16,950 nt of DNA from an uncultured Prevotellaceae bacterium (lineage in GTDB: Bacteria > Bacteroidota > Bacteroidia > Bacteroidales > Bacteroidaceae). Numbering within the stretch: position 1 is the stretch's first letter; every line of letters starts with the position of its first letter. The notes under the pieces are model-generated. The model ran no database searches and was not told the origin of the DNA. It saw only the letters and a list, made by a program, of their open reading frames with translations. Location of the stretch: positions 1 to 16,950 of the forward strand of contig CAMYYX010000026.1 of the NCBI GenBank assembly GCA_947303695.1, given 5' to 3'. Shown here piece by piece: positions 7,262 to 15,483 of this stretch. Position numbers and translations under genes: made by a program.

Positions 7262-8949
7262 TTTACTAAATATTTTTTTCCTTTGATAATTATGATTCCT
7301 TTATATGTTCTATCCACCTTCATGCCTGAGATTGCATATTTATCATTGATAGATGCATAGATGTCAACTCCATACTCATCCGTGAAATACTTATCCAAAA
7401 ACTCAAGCCGGTGGTCCAACCAATCTGTGATATAGCTTAGTTCCTCTTCAAAATTCAGGGTCTGAAACGAGATATCACTATCTCCACTCCAACGTTGTTC
7501 TTCACGTGTAGCAGCTCCACTGTCTTTTATCAAATCATAATAATGACGATATGTGTTTGCGAGATAATTGAACGAAAAATAGCTTTGTCGAAGTTGTATG
7601 TATCTGTTGATAACTTTTTGTTTGAAACCTTTTATGTTCAATCCAAAGAGCCTTGAAGCAATGTTGGTGGGTACAATTGGTTTTGAATTCCATGCAACAT
7701 AATCAGGATGTAAAGGGTCGTTTGTATAGTTTTGTCCAACGGTACTATCCAGATCCCATAAAGCAAGTGTAATTCGCTTATGATGTTGCTTGTCATATAC
7801 AGCCCAATAGAGGTTTTTACCCGCAAGGTCAAAGGCATTGAATACGTTTACAAACAGATAATAATCGACGAATACAGGGATATCAATATAATCACCTATT
7901 TGTTCAGAAAAGTCTGAGGCTTTGGATGTCCTTACGAATTTGATGGCATTATATAAGGTGCTGTAGTCAGAAGGGCATACTTCGTCAAGTTTCGGATACT
8001 TAAGTTCAAAAACATCCCATGTGGGTTGACTGTTGTCGTATGCTTTAGGATTGTTCATGAAAGTAGCATATCCCCATCCAGCTGCTTTCCACAAACCACC
8101 ATGGATTTGCAAGCTTGTTTCGTTGTATTTGCGCAATTTGAGTTGCTTTCTATCGATGGGTTCACAGAAATTATAAATACCAAGATACTCATCATTGAGA
8201 AACAATTCGACGACTTCACCTCTTGAGGCTGTATATACATCGGATTCAACGACAGAATAATAGGGCTTTGTGGCAAAGTCGTTCCAAATCTTTCCTGCAA
8301 TCAGATTCCGAAGCCTGAACAAATCCACCTGTCCTGCATCTAAAATCCATTTATTGTCGTTTCGTAAAGAGAAGAACGAATAGTTTTTCTTTTCTCCTTG
8401 TTCGTCAACAAACTTGATTTTATAGTTGTGTTTGTGCTTGCTAGGACCACTCGTAGCTCCTCCTCTCCACTTGATTTCTGCATTCATCACTTGTGTTTTC
8501 TGGTGAGGATTCTGCACTTCTACGACTCCCAATGAATAATCAGTATTAAAATCACCAGAGAGGTGAAGAATGGGCAGATAAGTAAACGAGAGGGTATAAT
8601 GGTTGGTTTTTCCATCAACATCAACGCTGATGGGATACGATTTTTCTCCCTGTATATGATTGAATACAACAGGATGGATGATTGATTGGTTGTTGACAAC
8701 CAGATGTTTCCATGTTGTATTGTTTGCTAAGGTGATAGTTGCTTGATAGTCCTTTCCCCAATAGTTCTTGGGTATGGAAATCAGGAAAGAACGGGTTCGT
8801 TGGTCATATTTTGGCTCTATCCCGTTAATAAAAAATTGAGCATAAGTACAAATACAAAAGAGCAGTCCTAATCCTATCAGCATCAGTCGTCGTCCTAAAT
8901 GCAGTACATCTGGATGAATGGTGCGAATACTAACTCCCCTTTCGTTCAT
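7258..8949 (-). CDS. Exported CotH-like protein kinase family protein
   Basis: This 563-aa protein belongs to the CotH family, whose characterised members are atypical kinases that phosphorylate spore-coat proteins; bacterial secreted homologues have unknown substrates. Family motifs in order are IKWRGGATSGPSKHKHNYKIKF (159-180, split here as IKWRGG and HNYKIKF), the FRLRN helix (211-215), LNDEYLGIYNFCEPID (251-266), FVDYYLF with Asp362 as the likely catalytic Asp, KNLYWAVY (378-385), and ALWDLDST with metal-binding Asp399/Asp401. A signal sequence MLIGLGLLFCICTYAQ ends near residue 38. The start at 8949 gives a long n-region; Met23 (8883) is the alternative. An AAGGA at 8967-8963 favours 8949, though its 13-nt spacing is long. 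The C-terminus (540-563: GMKVDRTYKGIIIIKGKKYLVK) resembles short C-terminal tails of secreted Bacteroidetes proteins. It starts 18 nt after comM and is coupled to the pectinesterase. Confidence 0.88.
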   Translation of the reverse strand: MNERGVSIRTIHPDVLHLGRRLMLIGLGLLFCICTYAQFFINGIEPKYDQRTRSFLISIPKNYWGKDYQATITLANNTTWKHLVVNNQSIIHPVVFNHIQGEKSYPISVDVDGKTNHYTLSFTYLPILHLSGDFNTDYSLGVVEVQNPHQKTQVMNAEIKWRGGATSGPSKHKHNYKIKFVDEQGEKKNYSFFSLRNDNKWILDAGQVDLFRLRNLIAGKIWNDFATKPYYSVVESDVYTASRGEVVELFLNDEYLGIYNFCEPIDRKQLKLRKYNETSLQIHGGLWKAAGWGYATFMNNPKAYDNSQPTWDVFELKYPKLDEVCPSDYSTLYNAIKFVRTSKASDFSEQIGDYIDIPVFVDYYLFVNVFNAFDLAGKNLYWAVYDKQHHKRITLALWDLDSTVGQNYTNDPLHPDYVAWNSKPIVPTNIASRLFGLNIKGFKQKVINRYIQLRQSYFSFNYLANTYRHYYDLIKDSGAATREEQRWSGDSDISFQTLNFEEELSYITDWLDHRLEFLDKYFTDEYGVDIYASINDKYAISGMKVDRTYKGIIIIKGKKYLVK

Positions 8950-8967
8950 GTATATGAGATAATCCTT

Positions 8968-10512
8968 TTATTCAATCCAACTGTCCCTGTCGAGGTTTCT
9001 GTATCCGATAGCCTCACCGATATGGTTCGACAGAATCTGTTCAGAACCATCTAAGTCGGCAATGGTACGAGCTACCTTTAAGATACGATTATAAGCACGT
9101 GCAGAGAGGTTCAGACGTCGCATAGCATCACGCAGACGGTCTGTGCTCTTTTCGTCGAGTTGTGCATATTTTTGTAACAACGCATTATTCATTTGGGCGT
9201 TGCAATGTATACCCTTTTCATTTGCATAGCGTTGTTCCTGAATCTTGCGTGCTTTGATGACACGTTCCCTGATTGTTGCTGACGACTCTCCCTTTGGTGC
9301 TTGGGAAATATCGTCAAAAGGTACACTGGCTACCTCTACCTGTATATCAATACGATCCATGAGTGGCCCGCTGATCTTGTTGATGTATTTCTGAATCTGT
9401 CCTGGTGTACACACACATGGGTGTGTAGGATGATTGTGGTATCCGCACGGACACGGATTCATGGATGCTACCAACATGAACGAACAAGGCATCGTGATGT
9501 TATACTTTGCTCTCGAAATGGTAATTACCCTGTCTTCGAGTGGTTGTCGGAGGGTTTCCAATACCGATTTTGAAAATTCAGTGAATTCATCGAGAAAAAG
9601 GACACCATTATGCGCTAAACAGATTTCTCCAGGCAAGAAATTCGTTCCTCCTCCCACAAGTGCTACATCAGAAATGGTGTGATGTGGGGAGCGGAAAGGA
9701 CGTTGAGTGATGAGTGATGTCTTGCTGCTCAGTTTTCCTGCAACACTATGGATCTGAGTAGTTTCAAGACTTTCTGCAAGCGATAAAGGCGGTAGGATAG
9801 ACGGCAATCGTTTGGCCATCATCGACTTACCGCATCCAGGACTACCTACAAGGATAATGTTATGCCCACCGGCAGCAGCTACCTCAAAGGCTCTTTTCAC
9901 GTTTTCCTGACCTTTCACCTCATCGAAATCAAAGTCGAACGTGGATTGATTTGCATAGAATTCCTCACGCGTATTGATGATAGTGGGTTCTAATAGTGTG
10001 GTATCTGAAAGGTAACCAACAACATCAAGAAGATGTTTAACTCCGTACACCTTGATTTTGTTGACGACAGCTGCTTCCCTCACATTACCCTCAGGAACGA
10101 ATAGTCCTTCAAATCCCATCTCCCTTGCTTTGATGGCAATTGGCAGCACTCCTTTGATAGGTTGAATCGTACCATCGAGGCTCAATTCGCCCACAAACAT
10201 GTATTTCCCTATATCGTCTCGCTCAATGATTTCCATCGATAGCAATATACCAATCGCAATTGGCAAATCAAACCCCGAACCCTCTTTCTTGACATCTGCA
10301 GGGGCCATATTGACGACTATCTGCTTCAAGCCAATCTTATAGCCGTTTGTGGTTAATGCAGAGAGTACACGTTCCTGACTCTCTCTTACGGCTGTATCAG
10401 GCAGACCGACAATCATGAAACGAGGTTGTGAACATGCTTCTGCGCTCACTTCTATTGTGACAGGAAGTGCTTCAAGCCCTTGAAGGGTAGCGGAATTAAT
10501 TTTTGCTATCAT
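8968..10512 (-). CDS. comM: ComM/YifB family Mg-chelatase-like AAA+ ATPase
   Basis: This 514-aa protein matches the ComM/YifB family over its full length (usually about 510 aa). In naturally competent bacteria ComM is a hexameric helicase that drives branch migration during integration of incoming DNA. Many non-competent bacteria carry it with unclear function. Residues 1-175 form the N-terminal domain (MIVGLPDTAVRESQERV, VNMAPADVKKEGSGFDLPIA). Walker A is GSPGCGKS at 223-230 and Walker B is LFLDE at 305-309. Four cysteines (354, 356, 366, 368) lie in NPCPCG and HPCVCTP and probably bind zinc. The Mg-chelatase C-terminal helical domain follows. An ORF open to 10629 would add 39 unrelated residues. 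The start at 10512 is preferred because family homology begins there and its ATG shares a base with the trkH stop (TAATG), implying coupling. Confidence 0.93.
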   Translation of the reverse strand: MIAKINSATLQGLEALPVTIEVSAEACSQPRFMIVGLPDTAVRESQERVLSALTTNGYKIGLKQIVVNMAPADVKKEGSGFDLPIAIGILLSMEIIERDDIGKYMFVGELSLDGTIQPIKGVLPIAIKAREMGFEGLFVPEGNVREAAVVNKIKVYGVKHLLDVVGYLSDTTLLEPTIINTREEFYANQSTFDFDFDEVKGQENVKRAFEVAAAGGHNIILVGSPGCGKSMMAKRLPSILPPLSLAESLETTQIHSVAGKLSSKTSLITQRPFRSPHHTISDVALVGGGTNFLPGEICLAHNGVLFLDEFTEFSKSVLETLRQPLEDRVITISRAKYNITMPCSFMLVASMNPCPCGYHNHPTHPCVCTPGQIQKYINKISGPLMDRIDIQVEVASVPFDDISQAPKGESSATIRERVIKARKIQEQRYANEKGIHCNAQMNNALLQKYAQLDEKSTDRLRDAMRRLNLSARAYNRILKVARTIADLDGSEQILSNHIGEAIGYRNLDRDSWIE

Positions 10513-12017
10513 TATTCTTTCCTCCAAAATCCGTGTGTGAATAATATAAGGATAGGGAATATCTCGAGACGTCCTATGAGCATCAAAAGAGAGCAGACAA
10601 CCTTTGCTGTAGGACTGATGACTGCCCACGAGTGTGCAGGACCATAATAACCCAATGCTGGTCCTACGTTGCTCAATGAAGAGAGTGACAAACTGAATGC
10701 TTCAGTGAAGTCCTGACGTAAGATGATGTTGAGGCCGTTCATCGAAACATAGTTTTCGTCCACACCACACAGGATAAGGACGAAGGCACCTAAGAATAAC
10801 GATCCGACAAACAGAACAACGAATGCTAGCAGGGTTTTCTGGACGGAGGTAGGAATCACTTCGTTGTTGAGTTTGACGGGTGCAACAACTCTTGGGTGCA
10901 GAATACGTTTGAATTCATTATGTAACCCTTCCCATAGGATGGCCCAGCGGATACATTTGAAACCTCCTGAGGTAGAACCAGAGCAAGCACCTGCAAACAT
11001 CAGGAACATCAGTACAGGCATTAATACTTGTGGCCATAGGGTATAGTCACACGAAGCAAACCCTGTGGTTGTTTGGATGGATACGGTGGTGAAGACAGCT
11101 TGACGGAACGAGAGTTCAAGGTCTCCATCGTTGTTTTCAATCATGAGCCCCACCGTACATGCTACCGTTGTAATTCCCACGATGGCGAGGAACATCCTCA
11201 GTTCAGGATTCTGGAAGAACTTCTGGAAACGCCCTTTCAGGATGGTATAATACAGTAGGGTGTAGTTCACGCCTGAGAGGAACATAAAGATGGTGGTTAC
11301 GTATTCTATTGCTGGTGAGTTCCATTGATCGTGGAAAAATGCTGCATGAGGCGAGAATCCGCCTGTTCCTGTAGTGGTCATCGCTATGTTGATGGCATCA
11401 AATAGGTTCATGCCGCAAGCAAATAATGACGCGATACATAATACCGTAAGTAAAAGATAGACAGAACCTATCCATTTCACAGCTACGCTGATGCGAGGAT
11501 GTATCTTCTCATGAAGCGGTCCTGTTGTCTCTGCAGCAAACAGTTTGACTTCACCTACTCCAAATGCTGGCAAGATGGCCAGTGTAAAGAAGATGATGCC
11601 GATACCGCCTATCCATTGGGTCACACTTCGCCAAAACAGGATTCCCTTGGGTTGGGAATCGATATCATCCATGATGGTAGCTCCCGTTGACGTGAAACCT
11701 GACATCGCTTCAAAGAACGCACTCGCTACATCTGGCACACTCTTGGCTAGTATGAACGGTACCATACCGATGAGTGAGAATATCAGCCACACCAGCGACA
11801 CAATCAGGTAGCCGTCCCGTCTGCCCATATTTTTTCCTGCGCCCCATCCGATACCTCTTCCCATAATGCCTAGTACGAGTGTAATAGCAAGAGTCCACAC
11901 GAATGGCATCACATCTTCTTTGTAAATAAAAGCAACGACCAACGTAATGAGCAACAGGCCTGCTTCGATGAAGAGGAGCATGCCGAGTACCTTACATATT
12001 TGACGCCAGTTGATCAT
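10512..12017 (-). CDS. trkH: Potassium uptake protein TrkH (membrane subunit)
   Basis: This is the 501-aa ion-conducting subunit of a Trk/Ktr-type potassium transporter in the inner membrane. It has many hydrophobic helices and four P-loop selectivity-filter repeats: FTSTGATI near 108-115, TTTGTGGFSPH near 214-224, QTTTGFASCDY near 315-325 and LSNVGPALGYYG near 448-459. The SGSTSGG turn at 346-352 fits the conserved flexible intramembrane loop after TM3. It starts 3 nt after the trkA stop and its stop overlaps the comM start, so all three are probably translated from one mRNA. TrkH needs the cytoplasmic RCK-domain protein TrkA, encoded just upstream, for gating by nucleotides. Confidence 0.95.
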   Translation of the reverse strand: MINWRQICKVLGMLLFIEAGLLLITLVVAFIYKEDVMPFVWTLAITLVLGIMGRGIGWGAGKNMGRRDGYLIVSLVWLIFSLIGMVPFILAKSVPDVASAFFEAMSGFTSTGATIMDDIDSQPKGILFWRSVTQWIGGIGIIFFTLAILPAFGVGEVKLFAAETTGPLHEKIHPRISVAVKWIGSVYLLLTVLCIASLFACGMNLFDAINIAMTTTGTGGFSPHAAFFHDQWNSPAIEYVTTIFMFLSGVNYTLLYYTILKGRFQKFFQNPELRMFLAIVGITTVACTVGLMIENNDGDLELSFRQAVFTTVSIQTTTGFASCDYTLWPQVLMPVLMFLMFAGACSGSTSGGFKCIRWAILWEGLHNEFKRILHPRVVAPVKLNNEVIPTSVQKTLLAFVVLFVGSLFLGAFVLILCGVDENYVSMNGLNIILRQDFTEAFSLSLSSLSNVGPALGYYGPAHSWAVISPTAKVVCSLLMLIGRLEIFPILILFTHGFWRKE

Positions 12018-12020
12018 TTG

Positions 12021-13394
12021 CTATGAAAAGAATTTTTCTATCTTCTTAAGTGCCAAACTTCCGCAGAACACCACTACACGGTCGCCTGCCTGCAATTGGG
12101 TTTTACCAGAAACCAATTCACCTCTACCATCACGAATCATACCTCCGATATTCACGTCGTTTGGAATGCCGAGGTTCATGATGGGTTTCTTGGTTGCTTT
12201 CGATCCCTCCTTTACAATGAATTCTGCTACATCAGCATCAGCTACGGTCAGCATCTTCACGTTATTCACGTCAGCTTTTAGCAGCATCTGATAGATGTGG
12301 CTGGCTGCCAACATCTTCTTGTTGATGACGGTACCTACATCGAGCGCTTCTACCATATCCAGAAATGCCAGATTCTCCACCTGAGCATAGGTGTTGCAGA
12401 TGCCGTTTCTACGAGCAGCCACACATGCCAATATGTTTTTCTCATCATTATTGGTAAGGGCTGCAAATGCCTCGATGTGGTTGTAACCTTCGTCCTGTAG
12501 GAGGTCAAGGTCATAGCCGTCGCCATTGAGAATCATCGTACGGTTCTTGGTGATACGTCCCAATTCTTCACAACGTGCTGCGTCCTTTTCGATAATCTTC
12601 ACAGAGTAGTTGTCTGGGATGGCCCCATCTGTTCTCACTGCCAGTTTACCACCTCCGATAATCATCACATGTTTCACTTGCGGATAGTTGTCCTTTCCTG
12701 TTAAGTGACGTATATTGTTAATCTGGTCTCTGGTGGTCATGAAGAATACGAGGTCGCGCGACAAGATTTTCTCATCACCACTTGGGATGATGGTTTCGTC
12801 TCTTCGCTTGATAGCTACAACGTGGAACTGATGTCCGTCCGAGCCTATTTCTTTTAATGTCTTGCCTATCAGCAAGTTCTTGGCGTTTGTCTTCTGCTGC
12901 TTGTCGAGTGGATTGATAGCATGCATCTTCACGCTGAGCAGCACCAGATCGCCGTCAAACTCCCACAGCTGACGAATCCAGCTGTAGCCAACTGATGCGG
13001 CTAACTCCTGACCTGCCAGATACTCAGGATAGATAAGCGAACTGATACCTGCATTCTCAAACAGTTTTTTGTTTTCTTCTGATAGGTATTCATAGTTATC
13101 AATACGAGCTACGGTACGTTTTGCACCGAGTTGTTTGGCCAGTATACAGCACAACAGGTTTTCGCTTTCGTGGGGGGTGACAGCAATAAACAAGTTGGCA
13201 CTTTCGATGCCTGCCTGTTGCAACCCCTTGATGGAGGTCGGAGCGCAGACAAGGGTCATGATGTCAAGATCGTTATTGAGCTTGGCAAGCCGTTCTTCTT
13301 GTTCGTCTATCAGGACGATGTCGAGATTTTCTTTTGAGAGCATCTGTGCCAGGTGGGTACCTACAGCACCAGCTCCTGCGATAACTATCTTCAT
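12021..13394 (-). CDS. trkA: Trk potassium transporter peripheral NAD-binding subunit TrkA
   Basis: TrkA is the cytoplasmic regulatory ring of the Trk potassium transporter. At 457 aa it has the usual tandem layout of two RCK_N/RCK_C pairs. The first Rossmann motif, GAGAVG at residues 7-12 with acidic residue Asp30 closing the second strand (IVLID), fits NAD(H) binding. The second half begins near VKHVMIIGGGKLA at 240-252, where the third glycine of GxGxxG is replaced by Ala, so the second nucleotide site may be altered. RCK_C domains follow each half, the last ending in QLQAGDRVVVFCG. The ATG overlaps the dxs stop by 4 nt (ATGA), and trkH follows after 3 nt. Confidence 0.95.
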   Translation of the reverse strand: MKIVIAGAGAVGTHLAQMLSKENLDIVLIDEQEERLAKLNNDLDIMTLVCAPTSIKGLQQAGIESANLFIAVTPHESENLLCCILAKQLGAKRTVARIDNYEYLSEENKKLFENAGISSLIYPEYLAGQELAASVGYSWIRQLWEFDGDLVLLSVKMHAINPLDKQQKTNAKNLLIGKTLKEIGSDGHQFHVVAIKRRDETIIPSGDEKILSRDLVFFMTTRDQINNIRHLTGKDNYPQVKHVMIIGGGKLAVRTDGAIPDNYSVKIIEKDAARCEELGRITKNRTMILNGDGYDLDLLQDEGYNHIEAFAALTNNDEKNILACVAARRNGICNTYAQVENLAFLDMVEALDVGTVINKKMLAASHIYQMLLKADVNNVKMLTVADADVAEFIVKEGSKATKKPIMNLGIPNDVNIGGMIRDGRGELVSGKTQLQAGDRVVVFCGSLALKKIEKFFS

Positions 13395-15304
13395 TGCTCT
13401 ATCTGTTTACATATTGCGTCTGCATCCAGATGGATGAGTTTTCTGAGTTCTTGCACTGAGCCGTGTTCCACAAACTTGTCGGGAATACCCATACGCTCCA
13501 CCTTCACTGGGTGGTTGTGGTCGTTGATATACTCAAGCACAGCACTTCCGAATCCGCCGTTCAGGATGCCGTCTTCCACCGTGATGATGCGGTCGAATTT
13601 TTCACACACCTCATCCAGAATCTCTGTATCAAGCGGTTTCAAGAACCGCATGTCGTAATGTGCCACACTTAGTGTCTTACCTGCGTTGGCTGCGTTCATC
13701 TCGGCCATGAGGATGCCCTTGCTGGCTTCTGTGCCGATAGGACCGATGCTGAGAACGGCTAGGTCCTTTCCGTCTTTCAATTTCCTTCCTTTGCCGATTG
13801 GGAGTTCCTCAAACGGACATCTCCAGTCAATCTGAGAACCCTTTCCACGTGGATAACGAATGACAAACGTACCCTTGTTGGGCAACTGAGCTGTGTACAT
13901 CAGTTTTCTCAACTCATGTTCATCGAATGGTGAAGCGATGGTGAGGTTCGGAATCGGACGCAGAAAGGCCATATCGTAGGCTCCGTGATGAGTCGGACCG
14001 TCTTCACCGACAATACCGGCACGGTCCAGACACAGCACCATGTTCAGGTTCATGATGGCTGCATCATGTATGATGTTGTCATAGGCTCGTTGCATGAACG
14101 ACGAATAGATGTTGCAGAACGGCATCAATCCGTCCTTGGCCATTCCGCCCGAGAAGGTCACAGCATGTCCTTCAGCGATACCCACATCGAACGTACGGTC
14201 AGGCATAGCCCTCATCATGATGTTCATCGAACAGCCTGTAGGCATTGCAGGGGTCACACCCACAATCTTGTCATTCTGCTGAGCCAACTCCAATAAGGTG
14301 TTACCGAATACGTCCTGGAACTTAGGAGGCTGAGGCACGTTTGGATTTGATTCGATGCGTTCGCCCGATTCATAGTCGAATTTGCCTGGAGCATGCCAAA
14401 TGGTTGCATTCTGCTCAGCAGGAGCATATCCCTTACCCTTGATGGTGTGCAGGTGAAGAATCTTAGGACCTTTCATATCTTTGATGGCACGCAGAATCCT
14501 TACCAGTTCTGTCACCTTGTGGCCATCTGCAGGACCGAAATAGCGGATGTCGAGACCTTCAAAGATGTTCTGCTGACTCGTAAGCAGCGATTTCATACTG
14601 TTGTTGAAACGTATCAGCCCCTTCTTCCGTTTGTCGTTCAGTATGCCCCACTCATATAGTTTCAGCGAAGCCTTGTAGCGTACGGAGTTATAAGTACCGC
14701 TGGTGGTGAGGTCGAGCAAATATTCGCGTAGTCCACCCACACTCTTATCGATCGACATGTTGTTGTCGTTCAGGATGATGAGCATGTCATTTGGTGTGCT
14801 TGATGCATTGTTCAATCCTTCAAAAGCCAATCCGCCGCTCATGGCTCCGTCGCCAATCACAGCAATCACCTTTCGGTCTATACCCTGCTGACGTGCAGCA
14901 ACAGCCATACCCAGCGCAGCCGAGATAGAGTTCGATGCATGTCCGCAACAGAAAGTATCGTATTCGCTCTCCGTTGGGAACGGGAACGGCTTCAATCCGT
15001 GAAATTTACGATTCGTACCAAACCGGTCTTTCCTACCTGTTAATATTTTGTGTGCGTATGCCTGATGGCCCACGTCCCACACGATTCGGTCGTTTGGCGT
15101 GTTAAAAACATAATGCAACGCCACGGTGATTTCAACCACCCCTAGACTCGAAGCTAGGTGTCCCGGATTGACCGACAACTCTTCGATGATGTCCGTTCGG
15201 AGTTCCTTACATAACTGAGGCAACTGTCCGATTCTCAGCTTTCGCAGGTCCTCCGGATATTTAATTTTCGATAATAGCGTGAATTCGTTATTCTCTTCCG
15301 TCAT
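13391..15304 (-). CDS. dxs: 1-deoxy-D-xylulose-5-phosphate synthase
   Basis: Dxs condenses pyruvate and glyceraldehyde 3-phosphate with thiamine diphosphate, the first and usually controlling step of the MEP isoprenoid pathway; its product also feeds thiamine and pyridoxal synthesis. The 637-aa length is normal. Residues 47-56 are PGHLASSLGV. The ThDP/Mg site is GDGAMSGG (151-158) with NDNNMSI (179-185). The catalytic Glu378 lies in GIAEGHAVTF. DRAGIVGEDGPTHHGAYD (427-444) marks the transketolase pyrimidine domain. The frame stays open to an ATG at 15403, but the extra 33 residues are unlike Dxs. The predicted -7 element (15367-15360) also lies downstream of that ATG, so the start at 15304 is chosen. 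It is the first gene of the six-gene run ending in the pectinesterase. Confidence 0.96.
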   Translation of the reverse strand: MTEENNEFTLLSKIKYPEDLRKLRIGQLPQLCKELRTDIIEELSVNPGHLASSLGVVEITVALHYVFNTPNDRIVWDVGHQAYAHKILTGRKDRFGTNRKFHGLKPFPFPTESEYDTFCCGHASNSISAALGMAVAARQQGIDRKVIAVIGDGAMSGGLAFEGLNNASSTPNDMLIILNDNNMSIDKSVGGLREYLLDLTTSGTYNSVRYKASLKLYEWGILNDKRKKGLIRFNNSMKSLLTSQQNIFEGLDIRYFGPADGHKVTELVRILRAIKDMKGPKILHLHTIKGKGYAPAEQNATIWHAPGKFDYESGERIESNPNVPQPPKFQDVFGNTLLELAQQNDKIVGVTPAMPTGCSMNIMMRAMPDRTFDVGIAEGHAVTFSGGMAKDGLMPFCNIYSSFMQRAYDNIIHDAAIMNLNMVLCLDRAGIVGEDGPTHHGAYDMAFLRPIPNLTIASPFDEHELRKLMYTAQLPNKGTFVIRYPRGKGSQIDWRCPFEELPIGKGRKLKDGKDLAVLSIGPIGTEASKGILMAEMNAANAGKTLSVAHYDMRFLKPLDTEILDEVCEKFDRIITVEDGILNGGFGSAVLEYINDHNHPVKVERMGIPDKFVEHGSVQELRKLIHLDADAICKQIEQ

Positions 15305-15324
15305 AATAATCCATTCATAACCCT

Positions 15325-15341
15325 CACCCCTAAATGGGGTG
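15325..15341 (-). repeat. Hairpin in the dxs leader
   Basis: CACCCC at 15325-15330 and GGGGTG at 15336-15341 form a perfect 6-bp GC-rich stem with a TAAAT loop. It lies between the predicted transcription start (about 15353) and the dxs ATG at 15304, ending about 20 nt before the start codon. It could tune translation or mRNA stability, or be one copy of a dispersed intergenic repeat. Confidence 0.5.
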
Positions 15342-15359
15342 TATACGATTCTTAACCTG

Positions 15360-15390
15360 CAAAAATAATGCTTTTTCTTGAGTTTGCAAG
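15360..15390 (-). promoter_or_regulatory. Promoter of the dxs operon
   Basis: On the minus strand, TATTTTTG at 15367-15360 matches TAnnTTTG exactly. CTTG at 15390-15387 lies 19 nt upstream and matches three of the four bases of TTTG. Transcription should start near 15353, giving a leader of about 50 nt. It is the only clear promoter found for the six genes dxs to pectinesterase, although internal promoters were not searched exhaustively. Confidence 0.6.
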
Positions 15391-15483
15391 TCACAAAAAC
15401 CATTTTTCCGCATTTTCATGCAGAAATCATGCTATTACCCCTCATTTTTCAGTTGTCTGATGATAATTATCGGTTGTTTTTCA

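Noticed and set aside
7638..8300. Minus-strand ORFs of 66 and 81 aa inside the cotH-like gene
   Set aside because: They are alternative frames of a gene with intact CotH motifs throughout.
10513..10629. N-terminal extension of the ComM ORF
   Set aside because: The 39 extra residues overlap trkH, look unlike any ComM N-terminus, and the ATG at 10512 is coupled to the trkH stop.
15305..15403. Upstream dxs start at 15403
   Set aside because: The predicted promoter -7 element lies downstream of that ATG, and the added residues do not resemble Dxs.
15462..15471. 10-bp palindrome GATAATTATC as a terminator or operator
   Set aside because: It is all weak pairs except its ends, has no U-run in the right place and occurs once, so it may be chance in AT-rich sequence.
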